Of a stretch of 64,000 nt of DNA, positions 61,901 through 64,000 are shown piece by piece. The notes under the pieces were generated by a model. That model was not told where the DNA came from. It saw only the letters and a program-made list of their open reading frames with translations, and did no database searches. The translations under genes and the position numbers were made by a program. The stretch covers positions 744,001-808,000 of the forward strand of contig JAPXFQ010000385.1 of assembly GCA_028564705.1 (NCBI GenBank), read 5' to 3'. Position 1 is the first letter of the stretch. Each line of letters begins with the position of its first letter. This DNA comes from Apricaphanius iberus (Eukaryota; Chordata; Actinopteri; Cyprinodontiformes; Aphaniidae).

Positions 61901-64000
61901 ATACTTACTTTAATGACCACGATATCGCTAAGCTTGATTGGTCAGCAAACCCAATAGAGAACCTGAGCACGACTGTCATGAAGAAGAGGAGCAGACACAC
62001 CAGAACCAACATCTCAGATTAACTGAAAGCTGGTTTCAAAGGAACCTGGGCTTCAATAAGGGCTAGTTGATACTTCTCCATCACAGAGGTGCACAGACAT
62101 ACAGCGCCATTAGCGGTCGATGCAATGGCTCTCCAACATAATTTTGTTAGAACGGTGAGGTATAGATGATGTAATTAGTTATCAATGCAGCTTTTGGGCA
62201 CAAGATGCTTTATATTGCTAGGCCCGTTTATCTGATATGGCATTTTGGGCAATTTGAACACCAAGTGGTGTAGAGAACAACAAAACAGACTGCTGTATTT
62301 TTTTGGTTTCTTTATTTACATGTGTATTCAATGAGCTGAACCTGTAGTAAAAAAGCTTTCCAGTTCAAGCAAAACTTCCAGTCATTGCTCCTAGATGTAC
62401 GTTTATCAGCTGAAGTAAATAAGCTGCCGCCAACCAGACGCCACCGCAATAGTTGGTAGAGCCGCCGGAAAAAAGGTCTGCACCCATTGATGTCCTGGTG
62501 GGGAATTGCTTTGCAACAACAAAAGAGACATACTGTTCAGTAGGCCAACATGTCCTTTTCTGTAAGCCACAAATGAACAGAAATAACCACTTGAAACGCG
62601 TCCCTATCAGTGTAAGAAACCTATATAATATCTAGACTTTCATTTTTGTATTCAGTTACTGAAATATATATATATTAGCTGTTCTGAAGATATTTTAATT
62701 TACTGAAATGTGTCTGTACCACAAGATTGCAGATCAAGCTTGTTTGAAATCACAAATACCTCTGTTGTCCTCCATGTCTTCATCTCGAGACAGTTCTGAG
62801 AGAGGGTCTACGGGGGCCTGAAGCACCGCCACACTGTTCTGGTTAATGATTTTCAACTTTAGCTTTGGTTTGGGTTTCCGCCGTCGTGACGCAGCAGCTG
62901 ACAAACTCTGGAGCTGACAAAGTCCTGACTCTGTCAAACAGACACCATCCTGGGTGTAGGTCCTAGATAGGTCTGAAACGAAAACACAACCAAAACAGGT
63001 TAAGTGCTGCAAAAATAAGCATCCAGCCAAAGAAAAATCCACATGACCCATTTAGCATTCATCACTTTTCAATTGATTTAAACTGACCAAAATCTTTAGC
63101 TTTGGAAAAGGTCTGTGTAAAAAGTAGTGGCTCGCTGTTCTCTCTTGTCTTGGTTATAACTGCAGCAGGATCAAAAACACAAAAGTGATTTAATGAATTA
63201 ACAAAACATCCATTAAATCAAAGAAAAAACAAACATATTTGCTTTAACAAAGACATTGCAGTGAATTAATGTGCTCCCACCTTTCGTGGTCTTAAACATT
63301 CGACACATTGTGCAGTCGAAACTGCTCTCTGCAGCCTTTTCTACATCATCTTCTGAATGAAGATTCTGACACGAGGCATGAAACCATCTGTGGAGAGGAG
63401 AAAACGATAATTAGTTAAGGGTCCACATCCCTGCCATGACAGTTCTTTAGGAGCGCCACAGACCTGTCACACTGGCGGCACTGCACAATGATGGTGCCCT
63501 CACTGTAGTCCACCAGGCAGACTGGGCATGATGTAAGGCTGGCACAGGGAGCACACTGGGTGTAATTATTTTGCCAGTCACACCTCAGTCCTGGAGTTGT
63601 TGCACCACATTGGGTGCAGGACACACACCTGCAGGAGATAGAGGTAAAAAAAAAAAAAGGTTATTTCACCCAAACAGGATAAATAGACAACTATGCTGCA
63701 AAAAACAATATTAAGCTGCATGTATGTGTTCATTTCAAGAATTATTTTGATTAGAATAAAAGAAAGCATTAGAAAAAGGGTCAAAAGTCAGGACAGTGGT
63801 CAAGCTGGGTAGACTGAAATGTAACTCTGCAAGGTACAGCTCCAGCTCAATTCTAATTCAAAAGACCTGCTGCTTGAAGCCCATCTGAACAAGATGGTCA
63901 ACGAGTTACTCACCACTTGCACTTCCAGCTGTCCTTAGGAACATTCTGCAGAGGAGGGTCCAGGCAGTATGTGTGATAGCTGATGTCGCAGTCATCACAC
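22185..64000 (-). CDS. kmt2c: kmt2c (MLL3) histone H3K4 methyltransferase, 3' 43 coding exons (5' partial)
   Basis: KMT2C is the catalytic subunit of a nuclear COMPASS-like complex (with WDR5, RBBP5, ASH2L, DPY30, UTX, PTIP, NCOA6) that monomethylates H3K4 at enhancers. Forty-three exons chain on the minus strand with matching phase at every GT-AG junction and give about 3,919 codons to the TGA at 22185-22187. This fits the length expected for the human protein from PHD5 onward. Order seen: PHD5, PHD6, basic linkers, HMG box, DPY/PPGTPRP repeats, acidic region with LXXLL motifs, coiled coil, ePHD, FYRN, FYRC, Win motif, SET, post-SET. KMT2C rather than KMT2D is indicated by the DPYAxPPGTPRP array, the CDDCDISYHTYC PHD and the absence of KMT2D-type giant polyGln blocks. 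Which teleost duplicate (kmt2ca or kmt2cb) this is cannot be decided here. The gene continues past 64000. Confidence 0.97.
22354..22462 (-). CDS. kmt2c: kmt2c exon: SET core RYINHSCAPNC
   Basis: Encodes (R)YINHSCAPNCVAEVVTFE, then RGYKIIISCIRRVEKGEE. The NHSC pseudo-knot motif that binds S-adenosylmethionine is complete. 109 nt, donor gtggg. Confidence 0.98.
23410..23483 (-). CDS. kmt2c: kmt2c exon: SET domain, middle
   Basis: Encodes NRAVFMFRIDSEHVVDATQS and GGLA(R). It aligns to NRGVYMFRMDNDHVIDATLT of human KMT2C. 74 nt, Arg codon split into the RYINHSC exon. Confidence 0.96.
23564..23680 (-). CDS. kmt2c: kmt2c exon: SET domain, N-terminal part
   Basis: Encodes GLGLFAARDIEKQTMVIEYN and GTVLRNEVAIRKAKVYRSR. 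The GLGL...AARDIEK S-adenosylmethionine-binding start is intact. The usual EYIG is EYNG here. 117 nt, phase 0 to 0. Confidence 0.96.
24813..24987 (-). CDS. kmt2c: kmt2c exon: pre-SET linker and SET start
   Basis: A poorly conserved Gln/Ser/Asn-rich linker (RPQPQVVSSSNARSNQNV), then SSQYRWMKSEWRSNVYLACS and RIQ, the N-terminal edge of the SET domain. Family members have NVYLARSRIQ; here Arg is Cys. 175 nt. Confidence 0.95.
25787..25929 (-). CDS. kmt2c: kmt2c exon: FYRC end and Win motif
   Basis: Encodes LPGVEACFRYSFRYGRNPLV and NPAGCARAEPRTSSS. GCARAEP is the WDR5-interaction (Win) motif; its Arg inserts into WDR5 in this family. After it the sequence departs from the RPHTLNSTS linker of mammals. 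143 nt. Confidence 0.95.
26026..26162 (-). CDS. kmt2c: kmt2c exon: FYRC domain
   Basis: Reads VWDKVLGPVAEKRAESGTLR and LFPVYLKGEDLFGLTVPAVT, the FYRC core. 137 nt with the Gly codon split at the start. Confidence 0.96.
26249..27368 (-). CDS. kmt2c: kmt2c exon: extended PHD finger and FYRN, start of FYRC
   Basis: A 1,120-nt exon. It opens ESMSLLLASEQ and SSLDVHCLAQLQPK, then KVTVKLKARPRSHDG. The ePHD runs from CCFCHQFGDGITDGPARLLN through HLNCALWSTEVYETQAG and CHRLRCTNVYHFTC to FFKDKTMLCHAH. It is followed by FAVFRRVYVQRDEVRQIA, TFRVGSLVLHAIGQL and FPVGYEACRIYWSMR (FYRN) and the beginning of FYRC (RVIEHGYQDLILTDTSPK). All zinc ligands expected for a Cys2HisCys/Cys4HisCys3 ePHD are visible. 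The exon ends at AAAG|gtaaag; the open frame beyond 26249 is intronic. Confidence 0.98.
27444..27554 (-). CDS. kmt2c: kmt2c exon: LVFCSQSCFLLYRSSS
   Basis: Encodes ENLVFCSQSCFLLYRSSS, the second Cys pair of the pre-ePHD zinc segment (human DIVFCSNNCFILYSS). 111 nt, phase 0 to 0. Confidence 0.95.
28082..28221 (-). CDS. kmt2c: kmt2c exon: HWCCHCKVVVLGNGVQK
   Basis: Encodes PHWCCHCKVVVLGNGVQKAI, ending LPAHMK. It carries the first Cys pair of the zinc-binding segment that precedes the ePHD in KMT2C (human PQWCCHCKVVILGSGVRK). 140 nt. Confidence 0.96.
28310..29510 (+). mobile_element. Tc1-like relic in kmt2c intron
   Basis: CATCGTGGTGGTAGCATCAT and GAACATTTGAAGG, with preceding blocks (CCATAAGACCAAAGGAAAAT, CAGACGCTGCCTGGAGAAAC), follow the layout of a degraded Tc1-type transposase region. 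No intact frame. Boundaries approximate. Confidence 0.5.
30145..30418 (-). CDS. kmt2c: kmt2c exon: NITGVVAAISDLLCVKIPSSYEV
   Basis: Encodes NITGVVAAISDLLCVKIPSS, then a Met/Gln/His/Pro-rich tract (GRPGQMMRPARPQGMMQQQ) ending PNSPG. The first part is conserved in KMT2C/D; the second is lineage-variable. 274 nt. Confidence 0.95.
30596..30732 (-). CDS. kmt2c: kmt2c exon: DIKTEPSSMFFGSPFGP
   Basis: Reads SEIKLQDIKTEPSSMFFGSP and GLVSVAITLRPAAAE, matching the mammalian order. 137 nt. A 1.16-kb transposon sits in the intron just upstream in the transcript (30801-31963). Confidence 0.96.
30801..31963. mobile_element. 1.16-kb DNA transposon with 10-bp target duplication
   Basis: Flanked by direct repeats CAACAAACTG at 30791-30800 and 31964-31973. 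The left end is TGGTATTATCGTTAACGAAA; the right end, reversed, is CCAGGGTTATAACAG. The interior is rich in AACGAAA and ACTAAAA repeats near the two ends. No transposase was seen. A 9-10-bp duplication is typical of Mutator-like elements, so that class is the first guess. Confidence 0.75.
32075..32253 (-). CDS. kmt2c: kmt2c exon: DSPDSFVPSSSPESLVG
   Basis: Encodes DSPDSFVPSSSPESLVGMEI and SRYPDLSLVKEEPPSP, matching KMT2C. 179 nt. Confidence 0.97.
32346..32493 (-). CDS. kmt2c: kmt2c exon: VPASLPTPPHNNQEELR
   Basis: Encodes VSKGLVPKPLHVPFRAEEDL, then KTVDVPASLPTPPHNNQEEL. 148 nt, spliced to GFATTEEL... upstream through a split Val codon. Confidence 0.97.
32690..33850 (+). mobile_element. Tc1/mariner relic in kmt2c intron
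   Basis: Collinear Tc1 blocks: TGTGAAGGCCTCAGAGGTTT, GAAGACCAAGAAACACACAA, CGTCCACCTAAACGG, GGTCAGATGAGACCAAGTCT, GTTAGAATGGCCTAGTCAAA and GACATACCCAAAATAATACG. Degraded, with no functional frame; the open frame at 33354-33545 is part of it. Confidence 0.78.
34068..34197 (-). CDS. kmt2c: kmt2c exon: QNNLSNPPTPPASLPPTPPP
   Basis: Encodes QNNLSNPPTPPASLPPTPPP and KMINGFATTEELASKAAAM, invariant family sequence. 130 nt; it also has a tandem cagCAG acceptor. The downstream intron holds a Tc1 relic. Confidence 0.97.
34304..34468 (-). CDS. kmt2c: kmt2c exon: QLSLLPLMEPLIGVNFAHF
   Basis: Encodes QLSLLPLMEPLIGVNFAHFA and ASLDGVSDYYSQLAYK, a conserved KMT2C/D block. 165 nt, phase 0 to 0. The acceptor is a tandem cagCAG site. 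Confidence 0.97.
35063..35254 (-). CDS. kmt2c: kmt2c exon: basic KKGRNKRPPKGGEK
   Basis: A 192-nt exon with KKKGRNKRPPKGGEKPASRY and KKRKKDGEDRQ, ending MTQIKQ. It corresponds to the lysine-rich segment before QLSLLPL in KMT2C. Confidence 0.95.
35372..36997 (-). CDS. kmt2c: kmt2c large exon: IRKQQKEHAELIEEYR, Pro/Met/Gln-rich, LKHLL
   Basis: A 1,626-nt exon (542 codons, phase 0 to 0). It begins IRKQQKEHAELIEEYRVKQQQ, then has a Pro/Met-rich tract, FDDNNPFSEGFQERERRERL, a helical RQRVQLMQEVERQRALKHRM, SLIQLYSNIIPDEKGKKKRN, a lysine cluster (KKKRNRKKKKDDD) and GNELLKHLLKNK with an LKHLL motif. The frame starts after the tcatcag acceptor and ends SIDSNG before gtcag. Confidence 0.97.
37262..37575. 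repeat. degenerate GGAT/GATA tetranucleotide tract
   Basis: Imperfect runs of ATGGATGGATAGATGGATG and related GAATGGATGAACGGATGG units in the 1-kb kmt2c intron 36998-38025. Confidence 0.6.
38026..38258 (-). CDS. kmt2c: kmt2c exon: QYEEWLQETQQLLQMQQ coiled coil
   Basis: Encodes QYEEWLQETQQLLQMQQ, KIGAHRKSKKALSAKQRTAK and KAGREFPEEDAEQLKHVTEQ, near-identical to human KMT2C: a basic coiled-coil segment ending KQLEQ. 233 nt. Confidence 0.98.
38397..38457 (-). CDS. kmt2c: kmt2c exon: QRPNPPNFGPGFV, 61 nt
   Basis: Encodes DGKLTQVQRPNPPNFGPGFV, matching SRPNPPNFGPGFVN of human KMT2C. The intron separating it from the previous exon is only 80 nt. Confidence 0.93.
38538..38604 (-). CDS. kmt2c: kmt2c exon: Pro-rich, 67 nt
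   Basis: A short exon reading FPPGPATPCPESTPIPPQVV, joining MVMNR to the next exon in phase. Conservation is weak, but splice sites and phase fit. Confidence 0.87.
39058..39256. mobile_element. 199-bp hAT-type MITE
   Basis: Ends CAGGGATGACC and, reversed, CAGTGGTGTCTTGG; flanking 8-mers TTTCAAGG (39050-39057) and CTTTAAGG (39257-39264) agree at 6 of 8 positions. The interior (GATCCAACACAGCAGATCTA, GGACACCAGCCC) matches the same family as the copy at 50086. Confidence 0.7.
39343..39779. mobile_element. 437-bp PIF/Harbinger-like MITE
   Basis: Inverted ends CGCCTAGTTTATACTTC and (reversed) AGCCTAGTTTCTACTCC, each flanked by TTA (39340-39342 and 39780-39782), the 3-bp target duplication of PIF/Harbinger elements. 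Non-coding. Related copies lie at 58435 and 62059. Confidence 0.7.
40345..40456 (-). CDS. kmt2c: kmt2c exon: DPIMKAKMVALKGINKVM
   Basis: Reads FDAITDPIMKAKMVALKG and INKVMVQNNMGMAPMVMN, an almost invariant KMT2C block. 112 nt; Asp and Arg codons are split at the two ends. Confidence 0.97.
40547..42129 (-). CDS. kmt2c: kmt2c large exon: IELRHRA, acidic region, LXXLL motifs
   Basis: A 1,583-nt exon (about 527 codons). Landmarks in order: NIMGQHFIELRHRAVENR; the acidic run KDLEDVEVKDLVDADLENLN; LETNDLHLDDFL and FDIIAYTDPDLD; TPVLSSLLIKQ; RPLLLEEQPLLLQDLLDQE with an LQDLL nuclear-receptor box; and QMQAMIRQRSSDAFFPNI. All are in the order known for KMT2C. LXXLL motifs in this protein are linked to nuclear-receptor coactivation. 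The frame stays open through the following 90-nt intron. Confidence 0.97.
42175..44152 (+). mobile_element. hAT transposon relic with BED-finger fragment
   Basis: Ends TAGGGATGTCACG and, reversed, TAGGGTGGTCACTATG, with 8-bp flanks ATTATATG (42167-42174) and ATTGTATG (44153-44160), 7 of 8 identical. A transposase N-terminus starts at 42389 (MAERGDGSAKNIYQPSKKTT), and a BED zinc-finger piece (KGSNTSNLITHLREYQPQLH) lies at about 42530-42610. The rest of the transposase is gone. Another element is nested inside at 42677. Confidence 0.8.
42677..43696. mobile_element. 1.02-kb MITE nested in the hAT relic
   Basis: Terminal inverted repeats CACGGTTCCTACGCA and (reversed) CAGGGTTCCTACGCA, with GAGAAT on both sides (42671-42676 and 43697-43702). 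Subterminal TTCCATACTTTTCCATAC arrays are repeated at both ends. Short frames at 43490-43902 fall inside it and are not genes. Confidence 0.78.
44235..44548 (-). CDS. kmt2c: kmt2c exon: RQRIRELILKQQQQ and RPPPPYPG
   Basis: Encodes RQRIRELILKQQQQRTAN, GPQDPAG and NRPPPPYPGQG, corresponding to RQKLREIILQQQQQKK and RPPPPYPG of human KMT2C. 314 nt; the acceptor is the less usual tgaag|CGA. It ends in RPQGPR with a split Arg. Confidence 0.95.
44752..46047. mobile_element. 1.3-kb TTAA-flanked element with long inverted repeats
   Basis: Bounded by TTAA at 44752-44755 and 46044-46047. The ends are inverted copies over 200 bp or more: for example GAAAAAGCATTTTGTAACCAGC at 44820-44841 faces GCTGGTTAATAAAATGCTTTTTC at 45946-45968, and AGTGAATGGTAACAACTAGC faces GCTAGTTGTT-like GCTGTTACCATTCACT. 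No transposase is visible. Confidence 0.72.
46048..46999. other. kmt2c intron remainder, possible older repeat
   Basis: A segment with TTGGCACCCTTGACAAGG near 46084 resembles a fish transposon end, but nothing can be delimited. No exon was seen before the acceptor side of the DPY exon. Confidence 0.35.
47000..48994 (-). CDS. kmt2c: kmt2c large exon: coiled Gln segment and DPYAxPPGTPRP repeat array
   Basis: A 1,995-nt exon (665 codons, phase 0 to 0). It opens with QMRQKSKQQAKIEATQKLEQ, a short polyGln tract (48889-48925) and a PPPPPP run, then carries about 13 degenerate 12-residue units between about 48616 and 47320, such as DPYAKMVGTPRP, DPYAKPPDTPRP, EPYARPPGTPRP and DPYAHPPGTPRP. It ends ADTEERLKQ. 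This repeat array distinguishes KMT2C. It is low-complexity, probably disordered and rich in Ser/Thr-Pro sites. The start is set by the tgacag acceptor, the end by cag|gtacc. Confidence 0.97.
49237..49434 (-). CDS. kmt2c: kmt2c exon: end of HMG box, acidic/basic linker
   Basis: Begins QKARDNRAALRINKVQMSN (end of HMG box) and ends KESEHEQEWKFRQ, both KMT2C hallmarks. 198 nt, phase 0 to 0. Confidence 0.97.
49903..49951. repeat. (TTA)n microsatellite
   Basis: About 15 nearly uninterrupted TTA/ATT units in the 2-kb kmt2c intron. Confidence 0.92.
50086..50309. mobile_element. 224-bp hAT-type MITE with perfect 8-bp target duplication
   Basis: CTAGTGTA stands on both sides (50078-50085 and 50310-50317). 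The ends are inverted: GGGGTCTCCAAATCCAGGCC against GTTAGGGTTCTCCAAATTTA and further AGGCC. The interior contains the same GCTGATTCAA...GGACAC family sequence as 39058-39256. Non-coding. Confidence 0.82.
51458..51531 (-). CDS. kmt2c: kmt2c exon: HMG-box core
   Basis: Encodes DWSTRVKQIAKLWRKASSQ followed by DRAPYV, the central HMG-box helix region, which in the family contacts nucleosomes. 74 nt with the Asp codon split at the start. Confidence 0.97.
51709..51944 (-). CDS. kmt2c: kmt2c exon: SNAQRSTLKWEKEE, start of HMG box
   Basis: Reads DHKFNQIAREAVGPWPP, then MSNAQRSTLKWEKEETLGE and LYTNINFPNLKEEYP, the last leading into the HMG box. 236 nt, donor gttgg. Positions 51737-51821 are repeated almost exactly at 52021-52105. 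Confidence 0.96.
52021..52105 (-). repeat. kmt2c: intronic duplicate of a kmt2c exon fragment
   Basis: 85 bp matching 51737-51821 of the downstream HMG-leading exon; the first 69 bp are identical, with a few mismatches at the far end. It lies in the 175-bp intron 51945-52119 and would encode the LKWEKEETLGELATVAPVLY part again, but has no acceptor or donor of its own. Confidence 0.9.
52120..52261 (-). CDS. kmt2c: kmt2c exon: Met/Asn/Pro-rich linker
   Basis: Encodes GNLMFPRMPMINGMRGPNP and FSPLNRMPFADNP(R), comparable to the AFSRMPLMNG region of mammalian KMT2C. 142 nt, acceptor tgtag, donor gtaag. The intron that follows holds a duplicated piece of the next exon. Confidence 0.9.
52366..52512 (-). 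CDS. kmt2c: kmt2c exon: ELEGKDVEDLFTAVLSP
   Basis: Encodes ELEGKDVEDLFTAVLSPS followed by a Pro-rich linker. It continues FYKIP of the microexon. 147 nt. Confidence 0.95.
52740..52772 (-). CDS. kmt2c: kmt2c microexon, 33 nt (SILSKFYKIP)
   Basis: A 33-nt exon between ttccag and gttgg reading (E)SILSKFYKIP, which matches the ILGKLYKIP block that lies between DKMVTD and ELGGKDV in human KMT2C. Phase fits both neighbours. It is too short to be seen as an open frame by itself. Confidence 0.9.
52773..54735. other. kmt2c intron, 2 kb
   Basis: AT-rich; no exon, RNA gene or delimitable transposon recognised. Open frames here (for example 53216-53401, 53481-53678) lack splice support. Confidence 0.5.
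54736..54876 (-). CDS. kmt2c: kmt2c exon: EPLDGILSPELDKMVTD
   Basis: Encodes AGLDIGPLTDGSPVAP and the conserved block EPLDGILSPELDKMVTD, nearly identical to mammalian KMT2C. 141 nt, donor gtcagtg. Confidence 0.95.
55606..55653 (-). CDS. kmt2c: kmt2c short exon, 48 nt
   Basis: A small exon between acceptor cgtag and donor gtaag, reading LDFCPFKVDSSPPLF. Its phase (2 coding bases, 15 codons, 1 base) is exactly what is needed to join the flanking exons, but skipping it also keeps frame, so it may be alternatively spliced. The assignment rests on phase and splice sites more than on similarity. Confidence 0.68.
55918..56010 (-). CDS. kmt2c: kmt2c exon: PLVDLADVLNTGADILG
   Basis: A 93-nt exon encoding EEPLVDLADVLNTGADILG, corresponding to the DPLADISEVLNTDDDILG block of the mammalian protein. 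Acceptor ctctgcag, donor gtgcgt. Confidence 0.9.
56011..57262. other. kmt2c intron, 1.25 kb
   Basis: Nothing recognisable beyond AT-rich sequence. Confidence 0.5.
57263..57455 (-). CDS. kmt2c: kmt2c exon: EAFFGKDLLDKSKQS
   Basis: Begins EAFFGKDLLDKSKQSRQQ, continuing FPAYLQ of the previous exon exactly as in KMT2C. The rest is Ser/Thr-rich linker ending in GP(Q). 193 nt. Confidence 0.94.
58435..58952. mobile_element. PIF/Harbinger-like MITE, diverged copy
   Basis: The left end AGCCTAGTTTAAACTTCTCC after TTA matches the ends of the element at 39343. A degenerate right end (reverse GTTTATACTTTGCTGC) lies near 58940. The interior shares GGGAATTGCTTTG with the copy at 62059. Confidence 0.5.
59130..59350. 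mobile_element. MITE-like repeat (GTGCTGTCATGAGATTGATT)
   Basis: CTAGTGCTGTCATGAGATTG followed by repeated TTAATTAATCTAATTAAT sequence, a common arrangement at the start of a teleost hAT-type MITE. Right end unclear. Confidence 0.35.
60350..60480 (-). CDS. kmt2c: kmt2c exon: KKRYRKKKTKLEEAFPAYLQ
   Basis: Ends in the family motif KKRYRKKKTKLEEAFPAYLQ. 131 nt; starts after ctcag with a split Gly codon and ends in phase 0. Confidence 0.95.
60563..60688 (-). CDS. kmt2c: kmt2c exon: IGGFMVRQRSR block
   Basis: Encodes IGGFMVRQRSRPGQG and KRSLCRKDSSGSVSE, matching the conserved segment that directly follows PYRPG in the family. 126 nt, donor gtcag. Confidence 0.95.
60980..61099 (-). CDS. kmt2c: kmt2c exon: acidic to KKRKRKPYRPG
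   Basis: An acidic stretch (LLDCETKSDSSLEREPAEDD) followed by the basic KKRKRKPYRPG motif shared by KMT2C and KMT2D, likely a nuclear-localisation or DNA-contact element. 120 nt. Confidence 0.95.
61780..62045 (+). mobile_element. Tc1-like relic
   Basis: CCAGCATGACTTTGCACCTG, CCAATACTTACTTTAATGAC, GATTGGTCAGCAAACCCAAT and AGAGAACCTGAGCACG follow the 3' part of a fish Tc1 transposase. Fragment. Confidence 0.6.
62059..62530. mobile_element. PIF/Harbinger-like MITE, third copy
   Basis: The left end GGGCTAGTTGATACTTCTCC resembles the element at 39343. The interior AGAGAACAACAAAACAGACT is the reverse complement of sequence at about 39450-39470, and GGGGAATTGCTTTG is shared with 58435-58952. Right end not resolved. 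Confidence 0.5.
62760..62972 (-). CDS. kmt2c: kmt2c exon: TYTQDGVCLTESG block and basic segment
   Basis: Contains TYTQDGVCLTESGLCQLQSL and KPKPKLKLKIINQNSVAVL, both strongly conserved KMT2C blocks, then an acidic tail (SRDEDMEDNR). 213 nt, phase-consistent on both sides. Confidence 0.95.
63088..63159 (-). CDS. kmt2c: kmt2c exon: linker after PHD6
   Basis: A 72-nt exon encoding a Thr/Glu/Lys-rich linker (ITKTRENSEPLLFTQTF). Phase (1 to 1) and consensus splice sites join it to its neighbours; the sequence is only weakly conserved against the mammalian protein. Confidence 0.83.
63281..63387 (-). CDS. kmt2c: kmt2c exon: second half of PHD6
   Basis: Encodes WFHASCQNLHSEDDVEKAA and a closing CTMC zinc-ligand pair. 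It follows the CDR of the previous exon directly, matching the family CDRWMHAVC pattern with Met to Phe. 107 nt, phase 2 to 1. Confidence 0.93.
63464..63628 (-). CDS. kmt2c: kmt2c exon: end of PHD5, start of PHD6
   Basis: Reads CVSCTQCGATTPGLRCDW and then CPVC...CQCDR-type zinc ligands (CRQCDR) opening PHD6. PHD4-6 are the module known to bind nucleosomes (H4 tail in KMT2D). It starts after tgcag and ends in CDR with a split Arg codon; 165 nt. Confidence 0.94.
63914..64000 (-). CDS. kmt2c: kmt2c exon (partial): PHD finger 5
   Basis: Encodes CDDCDISYHTYC followed by LDPPLQNVPK and ends WKCKW, the core of the fifth PHD finger. The last codon (Trp) is split over the junction and the donor is gtgag. 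The exon continues beyond the right edge of the window. Confidence 0.93.

Overview
The window is nuclear genomic DNA of a vertebrate, almost certainly a teleost fish. It is AT-rich and intron-rich, every exon junction read is GT-AG, and the introns carry fish-type DNA transposons (Tc1/mariner relics, hAT and PIF/Harbinger-like MITEs, TTAA-flanked elements). It is not bacterial: there is no operon, CRISPR array or phage module, and most short open frames are chance frames in introns.

Most of the window (about 20,430-64,000, minus strand) is the 3' four-fifths of one very large gene, kmt2c (MLL3), the H3K4 methyltransferase of the COMPASS-like complex that marks enhancers. I could chain 43 coding exons, with phase agreeing at every junction. 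They give about 3,919 residues, from the middle of the fifth PHD finger to the stop codon. In order they encode: PHD5 and PHD6, basic/acidic linkers, an HMG box, a 665-codon exon with degenerate DPYAxPPGTPRP repeats, Gln/Pro-rich and acidic regions with LXXLL motifs, a coiled coil, the extended PHD (ePHD), FYRN/FYRC, the WDR5-binding Win motif, SET and post-SET. The 5' part of the gene (promoter, PHD1-4) lies beyond 64,000. The 3' UTR runs from 22,184 to about 20,430.

About 3 kb downstream, on the same strand, begins prkag2 (AMPK gamma-2 regulatory subunit): the first coding exon at 17,110-17,193, a second at 9,685-9,934 with the gamma-2-specific SFSGIFRS block, and a probable alternative first exon at 3,348-3,441 with its own promoter-like block. 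The CBS-domain exons must lie left of position 1. KMT2C and PRKAG2 are near neighbours in human 7q36, so this is conserved synteny.

The observation most worth checking is in the SET domain. This kmt2c copy has Phe instead of Tyr at the Phe/Tyr-switch position (LCFDY; human KMT2C Tyr4884), within a catalytic domain that is unusually divergent for this family. That would predict altered product specificity (more di/trimethylation) in this paralogue. Other points are an internal duplication of an 85-bp exon fragment, two very small exons, a stop-free 90-nt intron, and several transposon insertions whose boundaries and target-site duplications can be read directly. I found no wholly new genetic system.
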